Assembly (NCBI GenBank): GCA_964574815.1
Contig: CAZNPL010000029.1
Location: 1 to 64,000 of the forward strand
DNA length: 64,000 bases
Direction: 5' to 3'
DNA from: CAZNPL01 sp964574815
GTDB taxonomy: Bacteria; Planctomycetota; Phycisphaerae; UBA1845
The notes below the pieces were generated by a model that was not told the DNA's origin, ran no database searches, and worked only from the letters and a program-made list of their open reading frames with translations. The position numbers and the translations under genes are program-made. Shown in pieces: positions 52,070 to 61,700 of this stretch (position 1 is its first letter; every line of letters starts with the position of its first letter).

Positions 52070-53404
52070 ATGATTCGCGATCGTACGATTATTTGCATCG
52101 CCAGCGACTGGGAGTCGGATCCCACCAGCAAGCATCACGTGATGAGCCTGCTGGCGCGCCACAACCGCCTGCTGTGGGTGAACTATCGCGGCAGTCGGAG
52201 TCCCTCATTAAGCGCGAGCGATTTCAAATCGGCGATCCAAACCGTAGGCCGGGTCGTCCGCGGTGCGAAACGCATCAGCCCTTCGATGGTCCAGGTTACG
52301 CCGCTCGTCATGCCGGGTGTACGTGAAGACTGGCTGGGGCGACTCAGCCGGCGGGCAACCGTCGCGCAGATTCGGCACGTGCTTCGCAGGTTCGGCTCCA
52401 CGCCTGAACGCGTCCAGATCTGGACCTTCGCTCCGGACGTCGCATTCCTCGCGGGATGCTTTGGCGAGGAGCGGTTCGTGTACTACTGTGTCGATGAGTA
52501 TGCCCAGTTTCAGGGCTTCGACCTCGACGCCATGTTGCAGTCCGAGCGGCGCATGCTGCAGTGCGCCGATGTCGTCATCACCAGCTCGAAGGCGCTGTAT
52601 GAAGCCAAGAGCGCGGTACACCCCAACACACACCTCGTCCGCCACGGTGTCGACGTCGAGCACTTTGCCCAGGCGTTGAATCCGCACGTTCAGCGGCCAG
52701 AGGAACTTCACGGCCTGTCCGGCCCCATCGTCGGCTTCTTCGGGTTGATCCATCACTGGATTGACACCCACCTTCTGGTCGAAGTGAGCTGCGCCCTTCC
52801 AGACGTGCATTTCGTCCTGCTTGGACAGGCGTTTGGCAAACTCAGGCACCTGCGGCGCCGTGCGAATGTCCACCTGCTGGGCCGAAAGCCCTACGCCCAT
52901 CTTCCCGCATACTGCGCCGCTTTCGACGTGGGTATTCTTCCCTTTCAATGCAACGACTTCACGCGTTTTGTCAATCCGATCAAGCTTCGCGAGTATCTTG
53001 CCGCAGGTCTGCCGGTCGTCTCGACCCCCCTGCCCGAGGCCGAGGTTTTCGTCCCGGACGTGACGATTGCGCGGAGTCCTCGCGCATTTGCCGCCGCCTG
53101 TCGCAGCGCTATCGAACATAGCTCCATTGAGGAACGCGTGCGGCGAAGCAGCGCAGTTGCGGACGAGACGTGGAATCAAGTTGTGCAGCGCCTTTCGGCG
53201 ATCGTGATGGACACATCCAAGCCGTGTCAAAGGCCCGACGGCGGGCGTGTCGAGTTGCCCGACCAACAAACGGATCTGTACCAAGTCAACAGCCGCCCGG
53301 CAGCTCCTGCGAACCCGAGCTCCTGCGAACCCGAGCTCCTGATACACTGGTCGCCCCTTCACAGACGGTGGCGGCCTTGTCGTGCAGGGCGGCCGGCTCT
53401 ATAG
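52070..53404 (+). CDS. GT4-like glycosyltransferase
   Basis: The 444-residue protein is a GT-B-fold glycosyltransferase. The N-terminal half holds DYASDW-like strands and YYCVDEYAQF; the C-terminal half has IVGFFGLIHHWID, VHFVLLGQ, VHLLGRKPY, LPAYCAAFDVGILPF and the donor-site LREYLAAGLPVVSTPLPE. ATG 52070 is chosen over an in-frame TTG at 52067. The last 50 or so residues are low-complexity and contain a 16-base tandem repeat, so the true C-terminus may have been altered by it. It probably adds a sugar to the exopolysaccharide unit; donor and acceptor are unknown. Confidence 0.82.
   Translation: MIRDRTIICIASDWESDPTSKHHVMSLLARHNRLLWVNYRGSRSPSLSASDFKSAIQTVGRVVRGAKRISPSMVQVTPLVMPGVREDWLGRLSRRATVAQIRHVLRRFGSTPERVQIWTFAPDVAFLAGCFGEERFVYYCVDEYAQFQGFDLDAMLQSERRMLQCADVVITSSKALYEAKSAVHPNTHLVRHGVDVEHFAQALNPHVQRPEELHGLSGPIVGFFGLIHHWIDTHLLVEVSCALPDVHFVLLGQAFGKLRHLRRRANVHLLGRKPYAHLPAYCAAFDVGILPFQCNDFTRFVNPIKLREYLAAGLPVVSTPLPEAEVFVPDVTIARSPRAFAAACRSAIEHSSIEERVRRSSAVADETWNQVVQRLSAIVMDTSKPCQRPDGGRVELPDQQTDLYQVNSRPAAPANPSSCEPELLIHWSPLHRRWRPCRAGRPAL
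53302..53341 (+). repeat. 16-base tandem repeat at the end of the glycosyltransferase gene
   Basis: AGCTCCTGCGAACCCG occurs at 53302-53317 and 53318-53333, followed by a partial third copy AGCTCCTG at 53334-53341. As 16 is not a multiple of three, a change in copy number would shift the frame at the C-terminus. Confidence 0.8.
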
Positions 53405-53441
53405 TCCTTCGTTCGATCCTTTCATCGCCGGAGAATGTAGC

Positions 53442-54224
53442 ATGAAGGAGGTTGAGCCGCTCGACATACTGTTTACCGCGCCCCATCCTGACGATCTGGA
53501 AATCGGAATGGGCGGAGCGATTGCGCAACTTGCCGATCAAGGCTACCGCGTTGGTATGCTCCACATGACCAACGGCGAACCGACGCCGCGCGGGAATCCG
53601 GAGATACGCGCGGCCGAGGCAGCGGAAGGCGCCCGGATTCTTGGTGCCGCCGTCTGCGAAACGCTCGATTTGCCCAATCGAGAGCTGATGGACGTTCCCG
53701 CCGCTCGATACGCCGTCGCAACGGTCGTGCGCCGATATCGCCCTCGCATTCTGGTCGGGATGGCCGGCCGGACGCCCGCGGCCTCGCCCGATCATTATCA
53801 GGCTCAACTTATCACCGAAGCGGCCCGCTTCTACTCCCAACTCACCCGGTGGGACGATCGTTTCGACGGCACAAAGCCTCACCGAGTGGATCACCTGGTT
53901 TACCGGCCTGTGCCCTTTGCCGCGGAAATCGCACACTGGCCCAGCCGTTTCGTGGTTGACATCGCCAATACGATCGAGCGCAAAATCAGGGCGGTGATGT
54001 GCTACGAATCGCAGTTTGAGGGCAAGCGTGCCGAACGGGTCCTCCACTACATTCGTTCCATGGCCGCGTCCGAAGGCGCCCATGGCGGATACGCCTACGG
54101 CGAGATGTACGCCCTGCCGCGTCCGATTGGCGTGCACGATATGGTGGCCGCGCTGGGCGAGTGGAGAGTACCTCCGCCATTCGACCCCGCGTCACCGCCT
54201 CCCTCTTTGGGCGCCGACATCTGA
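53442..54224 (+). CDS. PIG-L family N-acetylglucosamine-type deacetylase
   Basis: The 260-residue protein starts at ATG 53442 with GGAG 8 bases upstream. The zinc and catalytic motif PHPDDLEIGMGG (H15, D17, D18) and SPDHYQAQ fit the PIG-L/LmbE family, which removes acetyl groups from N-acetylglucosamine-linked substrates. In this operon it may deacetylate a polysaccharide precursor; the bacillithiol BshB type is an alternative. The last codons and stop lie in a tandem 20-base duplication. Confidence 0.87.
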   Translation: MKEVEPLDILFTAPHPDDLEIGMGGAIAQLADQGYRVGMLHMTNGEPTPRGNPEIRAAEAAEGARILGAAVCETLDLPNRELMDVPAARYAVATVVRRYRPRILVGMAGRTPAASPDHYQAQLITEAARFYSQLTRWDDRFDGTKPHRVDHLVYRPVPFAAEIAHWPSRFVVDIANTIERKIRAVMCYESQFEGKRAERVLHYIRSMAASEGAHGGYAYGEMYALPRPIGVHDMVAALGEWRVPPPFDPASPPPSLGADI

Positions 54225-54244
54225 CTTTGGGCGCCGACATCTGA
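54205..54244 (+). repeat. 20-base tandem duplication across the deacetylase stop codon
   Basis: CTTTGGGCGCCGACATCTGA is present at 54205-54224 and again, identically, at 54225-54244. The first copy ends with the TGA stop of the deacetylase gene, and the second copy supplies an unused one. Confidence 0.9.
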
Positions 54245-54325
54245 CCCGATCCCCGGGAATGCGGCTGCACCCGGGCGGCAAAAACTGCCGATACACCGGC
54301 GTCGTCTAAGAAGAAAGGACGCGCC

Positions 54326-54958
54326 TTGAAACTCTACATCGACGGGTACGATTGCGCCTGCGAGCCGAAGCCGACGGATACGCTTGACGACCTCCTGGCC
54401 GAGGTCCGTGCGAAAAACCTCAGGTCCAGGAGAGCTATTCTCGGCCTCACCTGCGACGGCATCGACGTCATCGGCAACACGCTGACGGACTACTTGGCCA
54501 CCCCCGCCAACCGATTCGAGCGTATCGACATTCAGACGGGCATCCCGGATACGTTGATCGTCCACGCAATGCGCGAGGCCCGCGAGACGCTGACCCGCGC
54601 GGAACGTGAGCGCGGTGAGGTGATTGAATTACTGGGTCGGGGTAAGAGTGGCGACGCGGTCATCCTGCTGGGCAGATGCCTCAACCATTGGTACAGGATC
54701 AACGAAGCGATTGCCAAGTCTCTGGGGCTGATCGATACGATCCCGGATGCGTTCGAAATCGACCTGCGCGAACTGGTCTCCTCCCTTGAACCCATCGCCG
54801 CCAAGCTCGCCGACGTCAAGTCCGCCGTCAAGTCTCAGGACTACGTTTCGCTGGCCGACATACTCGAGTACGAGTTTGACGAGGTGACGTCGTGTTGGCG
54901 CGGCGTGATCGAACGACTCCTGGATCACCTGGCCGAGAGCGACGCGCCCATCCGGTAG
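54326..54958 (+). CDS. hypothetical helical protein at the end of the exopolysaccharide operon
   Basis: I do not recognise this 210-residue protein. It begins with TTG at 54326; AAAGGA lies 7-8 bases upstream and no ATG fits. A short β segment (MKLYIDGYDCAC) precedes a long helical part with charged repeats (EARETLTRAERERGEVIEL, SLEPIAAKLADVKSAVKSQD). It has no signal peptide or membrane helix and so is probably cytoplasmic. It lies about 100 bases past the deacetylase and is likely in the same operon. Confidence 0.6.
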   Translation: MKLYIDGYDCACEPKPTDTLDDLLAEVRAKNLRSRRAILGLTCDGIDVIGNTLTDYLATPANRFERIDIQTGIPDTLIVHAMREARETLTRAERERGEVIELLGRGKSGDAVILLGRCLNHWYRINEAIAKSLGLIDTIPDAFEIDLRELVSSLEPIAAKLADVKSAVKSQDYVSLADILEYEFDEVTSCWRGVIERLLDHLAESDAPIR

Positions 54959-55010
54959 ACCCGCCGGCGCTCGGGTTCGTTCGCCACGTCGGTGTTCTTT
55001 GCTCCATTGC

Positions 55011-56048
55011 TCAACGGTTCTGCATGGCCTCACTGCAACACTTCCAGCCTCCGTTTGCTCGCTCGAAATAGCCGTGCTCTTCGAACCAGTCGAGACCATC
55101 GGAGATCGCCCCCTTGATGGGCCTGGGTGCGACGCTCAACTCCCGCCGAGCCTTCTCCGCGCTGACGTAGTGCTCGCAGAATCCGATACGCAACATTGTG
55201 AGGTTATAGTCGGCGAACCGTTCGGGACTGATCCGGCCGAGCACACTCCCGGCGCACGCCGGCCCGTAAAGAAGCCAATAGGGGAGCTTGCGCTTAGGGG
55301 GTGCGACGCGGGCCACTTCGGCAACCGCTTTTCCAAAGTCATAATATGTCATGTTCTCGTTCGAAAGGATGTATCGATCACCGCATCGACCGCGTTCCAT
55401 GGCTCGGCACATTCCGTCGACGGCCTCGCGTACGTCGACGAACCCTATCCCGCCGTGCTCCGGGCAGAACTGCACACGCCCCGCTGCAATCAAAAGCATC
55501 ATTCGCCCGCTGGACGGCTTCACATCCCACGGACCGATCATGTAACTTGGATTGACGATAACGGCATTTATGCCTTGATGGACGTATCGCAGTACGACGT
55601 GCTCCGCTTCGTGCTTTGTATGGTAATAAGGAGACCGTAAATACCCCAGATTCCACAGACTCTCTTCGGTGGCCGGGCGCGCCATCGTACCCGCGCCGAT
55701 TGCCGCTACGGAGCTGGTGTGAACGAGGCGCCCGACGCCTGTCTCCAATGCTGCCTTACATACATTCTCGGTTCCGCGAACGTTAACGTCCTGAGCTGCT
55801 TTCGCATTCCATGGTCCCACCTGGACACGTCCGGCCGCGTGATAAACCTGATCGCAGCCGCGCATACCTGCCAGAATTGAGTTGCGATCCCTCACATCGC
55901 CCTCGATGAATTCGACGTCAAGATTTTCGAGACCGACCAGGGACGAGCAGGGGCGAACGAGCGCGCGGACCCGCTCCCCGCGGGCCACAAGGGTGCGAAT
56001 CAGATTCACCCCTAGCAGGCCGGTTCCACCCGTGACGAAGATGGTCAC
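55011..56048 (-). CDS. extended SDR reductase/epimerase (HpnA/OleD-like)
   Basis: The 345-residue protein starts at GTG 56048 with GGGAG 8 bases upstream. It has the NAD(P)-binding VTGGTGLLG (residues 5-13) and the catalytic Y141-xxx-K145 with the preceding TSSVAAIG serines. The layout matches extended short-chain dehydrogenases such as dihydroflavonol reductase, hopanoid-associated HpnA and 3β-hydroxy-acyl reductase OleD. It follows the KAS III-like gene at a distance of 100 bases, which favours a role in reducing a ketoacyl product, but a nucleotide sugar epimerase remains possible. Confidence 0.82.
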   Translation of the reverse strand: MTIFVTGGTGLLGVNLIRTLVARGERVRALVRPCSSLVGLENLDVEFIEGDVRDRNSILAGMRGCDQVYHAAGRVQVGPWNAKAAQDVNVRGTENVCKAALETGVGRLVHTSSVAAIGAGTMARPATEESLWNLGYLRSPYYHTKHEAEHVVLRYVHQGINAVIVNPSYMIGPWDVKPSSGRMMLLIAAGRVQFCPEHGGIGFVDVREAVDGMCRAMERGRCGDRYILSNENMTYYDFGKAVAEVARVAPPKRKLPYWLLYGPACAGSVLGRISPERFADYNLTMLRIGFCEHYVSAEKARRELSVAPRPIKGAISDGLDWFEEHGYFERANGGWKCCSEAMQNR

Positions 56049-56148
56049 GTTGCAAGCTCCCGTGTGACAGGTCAGTCCATGAATGGTAAGGTCTCGATGG
56101 GGGGACAGCGGCTCCGACTCCGGGACCGAATCGGGCCGCATCGGCCGC

Positions 56149-57165
56149 TCACCAGATCATCGGGACAACGCCGACGCTGAAACCGGCCGCCGCGCCGACT
56201 AGTAGAACCTTCGCCCCAGGCTTCAGCCGCCCTTCCTGATAGGCGCGGGAGAGTCCCAGTGGAACGCTCGCGGCGGCGGTGTTGCCGCAGTCACAGATGG
56301 AGATCACGCACCGCTCCATCGGCACGCCACACTGATCGGCGATCTGTTCGACGAGATCGAAAGTCACCTGATGGCAGCAAGCCACGTCAATCTCGTCCGG
56401 CTTCCATCCGATGCGATCGAGCACCTGCCGAACAATCACCGGAATATGCTTGACGGCCTGGTCCCGCAGCCCGGCACTCTGGCCGGTAAAGTACGAATGC
56501 TCCTCACTATTGCGATGCATGCTGCCGCCTGCGAGCACGGTCGCCAACCGCCATTGATCCCCATGCGACTGGAAGGCAGTCGGCAAGATCCCGCGCCCGT
56601 TGCCGTTGGCCTCTGCCCGAACGATGGCGGCCGCTCCCGCGTCGCCAAGCGTCAACCCTGACATGCTGGTCTTGAGTTGCCGAAGGGACGCGATCCGCCA
56701 GTCGATGAACAGCGAAAGCGTCTCTCCAACGGCGACGAGTGCCGTGCGCGCTTTGCCCGCGCGAATGAGCGATTCGGCAACGTCCAGGCCGTTCAAAAAG
56801 CTGTTGCAGGCGTTCTTGACATCAAAGACGCTGGCCCTGCCGGCACCGAGTTTTTCCTGAAGGATATTGGCTGTCGCTGGCTCGGAAATATCCTGCGTGC
56901 ATGCGGCGAAGATCACCACATCCAAGTCCTTGACGTCCATTTGAGCGCGCGCCAAAGCCTGCTCCGATGCCTTCAGCGCCAAGTCCGACGCCTGTTCGTG
57001 GTCGGCGCGGTACCGGCGCTCGCGGACCCCCGAGAGCTTCTCGATGATCCCTCGTGGCATCTGGAACTGGGATGCCTCGTAAACGCGATTCTCAACGTCG
57101 ACCGAGCTCACCACCTCGTCGGGGAGATGATGACCGACGCCGGTCACCACAACCTTAACGGCCAA
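56149..57165 (-). CDS. β-ketoacyl-ACP synthase III-like condensing enzyme
   Basis: The 338-residue protein is a thiolase-fold condensing enzyme with a complete C-H-N triad: C120 (KNACNSFLNG), H265 (CCHQVTFD) and N295 (CDCGNTAAAS). TTG 57165 is chosen since AGGAG (57174-57178) lies 8 bases upstream and the FabH-type VVVTGVGHHLP follows at once; ATG 57204 would place the ribosome site inside the gene. The residue before HQ is cysteine rather than the proline usual in FabH. It may start fatty acid chains or condense two acyl chains as OleA does. Confidence 0.86.
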   Translation of the reverse strand: MAVKVVVTGVGHHLPDEVVSSVDVENRVYEASQFQMPRGIIEKLSGVRERRYRADHEQASDLALKASEQALARAQMDVKDLDVVIFAACTQDISEPATANILQEKLGAGRASVFDVKNACNSFLNGLDVAESLIRAGKARTALVAVGETLSLFIDWRIASLRQLKTSMSGLTLGDAGAAAIVRAEANGNGRGILPTAFQSHGDQWRLATVLAGGSMHRNSEEHSYFTGQSAGLRDQAVKHIPVIVRQVLDRIGWKPDEIDVACCHQVTFDLVEQIADQCGVPMERCVISICDCGNTAAASVPLGLSRAYQEGRLKPGAKVLLVGAAAGFSVGVVPMIW

Positions 57166-57586
57166 CGCAACAACTCCTAAACCGAATAATCGTACCCTGC
57201 CCATCCACCGCGCCCAGGACAGCGGTGCGCATGATCAGCAGGAAATTATGGGCGTGTGATGGCCGTTGTCAACGACTTTGTGCGGCTGGACTGAAAGGTG
57301 GCTGGGTGCCAAAGCCCGCTGACGGGGGTCCGATGGGGGTCTCAGCGTTGCGTTGCCCGGCCACGGCGTGGGGCCGGTGGGCATCCCTGGCCGTTTGGCC
57401 ACCCGTCTTAAGCTTCTATTTTACCAACCGGCAAGTTGGCTTTTCTTGCACGATCGCCGTCTGCGATGACAATAATGCGATGTTCGCAACGGTTCGGGGC
57501 GCGTAAGGTTGCCCGACTTGTAATTGGCTTGCGCTTCGGGCGCGGGAGGATGGCCCGGCGAGTCGCACGGAACGGCGCATTCATCG
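57166..57586. other. divergent intergenic region with a dispersed-repeat candidate
   Basis: There is no gene in these 421 bases. A GC-rich stretch at 57297-57404 begins GGTGGCTGGGTGCC and ends GGCCACCC, so its ends are near-inverted. A weak hairpin CCAAC-CGGCAA-GTTGG with a following CTTTTCTT (57424-57447) resembles a terminator but stands far from any gene end. AT-rich ACAATAATG (about 57466) may belong to the efflux operon promoter. Confidence 0.4.
57174..57178 (-). promoter_or_regulatory. ribosome binding site supporting a TTG start
   Basis: AGGAG on the minus strand, 8 bases before TTG 57165, decides the start of the condensing enzyme. Confidence 0.6.
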
Positions 57587-58750
57587 ATGGCTCGTGGACG
57601 CGATATCCTGGTTACGCTGCTGGTGATCCTTGTTACCGCGGCGCTGGGCACGGTCGGGGTGGCCGCGTACCGCTGGGCGGAAGCGCGTCACCAGGACGAA
57701 CTCGCCAAGGCGCCCCCGCGATCCGGCGTTGCGGTGGGAACCGCCGTGGTCGAACTCCGCCCCGTCGTGATGCGTGTGGAAGCGAGGGGTTTTCTCGAGC
57801 CGTTCGAGCAGATCCTTGTGGCCACGGAAATCCCCGGACGCATCGAGCGCCGAACGGTCGAGATAGCCGACCGGGTCGCGCGCGATGAACCGCTGTTTCA
57901 GATCGACCGCTCACTTCACAGTGTCGCGGTCGACAAGGCACTCGCCGAGACCCGCCGGGCGGCCAGCGACCTGCGCCAGGCGGAGGTGAACGCCAAGCGA
58001 ATCGAACGCTTGAAAGAGACCGATTCGGCGAACCCGCTCGAAGTGCTCGACGTCGAGACCGCACTCACCAAAGCGAAAGCCTACGTCAAAGCGGCCGAAG
58101 CCGCACTGGCCGAAGCGCGGATTCTGTTGGAGAAGACGACCATCGTTTCCCCGGTGAACGGAGTAGTCGCTGCCGTGCACGCGCATCAAGGCGAGTACGC
58201 ACAAGTCGGTCAGCCGCTTGCCGAAGTAATCGTCGTCGATCAACTCAAGCTGAAGGTGCAGCTCAGCGATCGGGAAGCGGTCGCTTCCTCCCCGGGAGAT
58301 CCCGTGACGCTCCAGACAACTGCATTGCCAGGAGAAACGTTTGCGGGACGCATACTTCGAATATACCCGCGGGCCGCCTTTGACAGCAGAAAGTTCGAGG
58401 CGGAAATCGAGGTTCCCAATCCGGACGGGCAATTACGCCCCGGTTTCTACGCCGAAGCGACCATGACGCCTCAAAACGAGTCCCAGGCCAATACGCCGCA
58501 AGTTCACGAGATTCTGACCATTCCTAGACTGGCCGTCATGGAACGGCACCGGCAACAGTACTGCTACGTCGTTCGTCGCCGCCCCGGGGAAGACGTCCTT
58601 CGGGCCATCTGGACGCCGATCGAGTCTCGTTCACTGCTGACGGATCCGAAGCTCGTCGAGGTTGTCGCGGGCCTGAAAGCCGGCGATCGCGTGATCACAA
58701 CCGGCCTCCAGCACGTCGACCACGAATCCATCGTCCGCGTCGGCGAATAA
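57587..58750 (+). CDS. RND efflux periplasmic adaptor (membrane fusion protein)
   Basis: The 387-residue protein starts at ATG 57587, where a membrane anchor begins (ILVTLLVILVTAALGTVGVAAY). It has the order of the family: a lipoyl-like half (FLEPFEQILVATEIPGRI), a helical hairpin (about 105-180), the second lipoyl half (TIVSPVNGVVAAVHAHQGEY), a β-barrel (LSDREAVASSPGD) and a membrane-proximal end (VVAGLKAGDRVITTGLQ). It should link the inner-membrane pump that follows 7 bases later to an outer-membrane channel. No TolC-like gene is in the window. Confidence 0.92.
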   Translation: MARGRDILVTLLVILVTAALGTVGVAAYRWAEARHQDELAKAPPRSGVAVGTAVVELRPVVMRVEARGFLEPFEQILVATEIPGRIERRTVEIADRVARDEPLFQIDRSLHSVAVDKALAETRRAASDLRQAEVNAKRIERLKETDSANPLEVLDVETALTKAKAYVKAAEAALAEARILLEKTTIVSPVNGVVAAVHAHQGEYAQVGQPLAEVIVVDQLKLKVQLSDREAVASSPGDPVTLQTTALPGETFAGRILRIYPRAAFDSRKFEAEIEVPNPDGQLRPGFYAEATMTPQNESQANTPQVHEILTIPRLAVMERHRQQYCYVVRRRPGEDVLRAIWTPIESRSLLTDPKLVEVVAGLKAGDRVITTGLQHVDHESIVRVGE

Positions 58751-58757
58751 ACGCCTC

Positions 58758-61700
58758 ATGAACGAACACGACTCCACATCCCGGAGCACCGGCCTCGGAC
58801 GCACCACGCTGGCCCGTTTCGCCCTCGATCAGTCCGTGTTGATGAACCTCATGTTCATCGTGCTCATCTTCGCCGGCGTGCTGGTCATCGACATCATGCC
58901 GGTGGACGTGTACCCGGACGTCGATCTGGATGAGGCCACGATCGATACGTTCTGGCCAGGTGCGTCGGCCGAGGACGTCGAGCGCCTCATCACCGATCGG
59001 ATCGAGGATGAGATTGAAGACATACGCGGAATCAGCCGTATTAACTCCGACTCGAAGGCGGACGCCTCCCACATTCGGATCAAGTTCCGCGAAGACCTCT
59101 CGGATACCGAGTTGGACGCGGCGTTTCGTCAGCTTCGCGCCGCCGTCGACCGCGTGGTCGATCTTCCGCCAGAGGCCGAGAAGCCGCTGGTCACACGCAT
59201 CTCGCTCGGCGAGATCTTCCCGCTACTCTGGGTGGTTGTCGAGAACTTCGGCGGCGTGGATGAAGGCGTGCTGCACGACATCATCCTGGCGCTCAAGCCG
59301 ATGCTGCGCGACATCCCCGGCGTTGCCAAGGTCGACGATAAGCTTATACGGGAGCGAGAGTTACACATCCAGGTGGATCGCGACGCGATCCGTAAATTGG
59401 GCATGACCCTTGATGACGTCGCCGCCGTTCTCCAGCAGTACAACCGGACCGTACCGTCAGGAACGCTGCCGGAGCCGCGCGGAGAATACAGCGTTCGCGC
59501 TACCGGGGAGGTCGGTGAACCCGTCGAGTTCGGAGACATCGCCGTTCGCAAGGATCCGCAAGGGGGACACGTCTATCTCCGTGACATTGCCACCATAAAA
59601 GAGGCCTTCGAGCGAAAACGTTTCTTCGCGCGACTGAATGGACACGAGTGCAAAGCGCTGGGGATCGCCAAGACGCTTGAGGCGGATTCAAGGCACGTCG
59701 CCAGGCAGGTGCGCGAGACGATTGACGCATTTCAAGAGCGCCTGTCGCCCGGCATCCGGTCGGCCGTCCGCGTGACGACGTGCCTCGATTCCAGCGACAT
59801 CATCCGCAGCCGTATACGCATTCTATTGAAGAACCTGCTCACGGGTGTGGGACTCGTGTTTTTGACCCTGTGGGTAGTGATAGGGCTCAGAAACTCCCTC
59901 CTGGCGCTGATCGGCATCCCCTTTTCATTCCTCTGTGCACTCATTCTCATGCATCTGCTGGGGGTTACGATAAACGCCGTCTCGTTGTTCGCCCTGGTGC
60001 TGTGTTCGGGCATGATCGTCGACGATGCAATCGTTGTCCTTGAGAACATCTATCGCCACATGGAGATGGGCAGACTCGCAGAAGCCGAAGGCCGCAGCCG
60101 CCCGCCTCTTCGTGAGGCGATCATAAACGGTGCGGACGAAGTGATGTGGCCGGTGATCTCGTCATCGGCCACGACAATCGTCGCATTCCTGCCCATGCTG
60201 ATCATGGGCGGTACGACCGGCAAATTCTTCTCAATCATTCCCAAGACCGTGACCGTTGTTCTGCTGGCCTCCCTCGTCGAATGCCTACTGATGGTCCCGG
60301 TTCACTACCATGCGTTCGGACCACGCGGACGTTGGCGGCGCCAGGACGACCGGGCGCCCCGCGCCGGCTGGATGCGAGCCGGCCTGCTCGAAATGTTCAT
60401 CTCGTGGTACGACCGAGTCCTGGCGGGGGTGCTTCGCTATCGATACCTCGCTCCGTTGCCGCTGCTGGGACTGGGCTTTCTGACCTGGTGCGTCGCACCA
60501 CTGCTTGCCGTGAACCTCTTCCCCTCGGATTTTCAACTGGTTGCCGTGGACATCAAATCCTGGGATGAGGCCTCCCTGGATCAGACCGGAGCGGCCGCTC
60601 GCCCGCTCGAGGAGATCGTCCTTTCGCTCGGACCGCGATACGTCAAGTCCGCGCTCGGCGCGTTCGGGATGATCGCTACGGATGACAACGAGGCCCTATC
60701 ACGGAACAACATCGCCCAGCTTCAGGTCCAGTTGGCCGACACCGAAGAGGTCACCGCCGATCCCGACGTGGTGGCGAATCAGATCCGAGACGCCATCCAG
60801 GCATACGTCGATGCAAACCCCGACAGCGGGGTGCAGTCCTTCCGAGTGTGGACACCTCAGGACGGCCCCCCCATCGGAAAGCCTGTGGCCATCCGGATCG
60901 AAACGAATGATCTCAGCGCAGCCAAGCGGCTGTCGGAGAAATACAAGTATCGACTCGCGCAGCTCGACGGCGTGTTCGGCGTCACGGACGATCTGGATTT
61001 CGGCCCGAAGCAGATCAACCTTCGCCTCAACGAGGACATCGCCTCGGCACATCAGTTGACGCAGCCGCACCTGTCACGGGCGCTGCGGACGGCGAATGAC
61101 GGCCTCGTCGTCTCGACGTTCAAAGATACGCGGACCGGCGAGGATCTCGACGTTCGCCTCCTGTTTGATGAAGCTTACCGCCGCGAGTTAGAGGACCTGC
61201 TGGACATCCGCATCAGGACCCCCGGCGGCTATATAGTGCGTCTGGCCGACGTCTCCGAACTGGATATGTCCCAAGGATACGCCAGCATACCCCACCACAA
61301 CGGCAAGCGCGTCGTCACGGTGACCGCAGAGGTGGACACGGACCGGACCACCGCTCATGCCGTCAATACGCTCATCCGCGAAGAATTCCAGCCGATTCTC
61401 GCGTCCGTGCCCAACGTACGAGTCACCTACGGCGGACAGTACGAGGAGACTGTCGCCTCGTTCGACAGTTTGTTTCGAGCGTACGCAATCGCGATGGTAA
61501 TCGTCTATATGCTGCTGGCCACGCAGTTCCGCAGCTACGCCCAGCCGTTCGTCGTCATGCTGACGGTGCCGTTCGCCTGCGTGGGCGTCGTCGCCGGCCT
61601 GCTGTTCAGTGATTATCCCTTCACGATTATGACGTTCATTGCCATAGTTGGCCTGACCGGCGTGATCGTGAACGACTCCATCGTGATGCTGGACTTTGTG

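Noticed and set aside
52208..53362. 384-residue open frame on the minus strand
   Set aside because: It is antisense to the glycosyltransferase and shows no recognisable domain.
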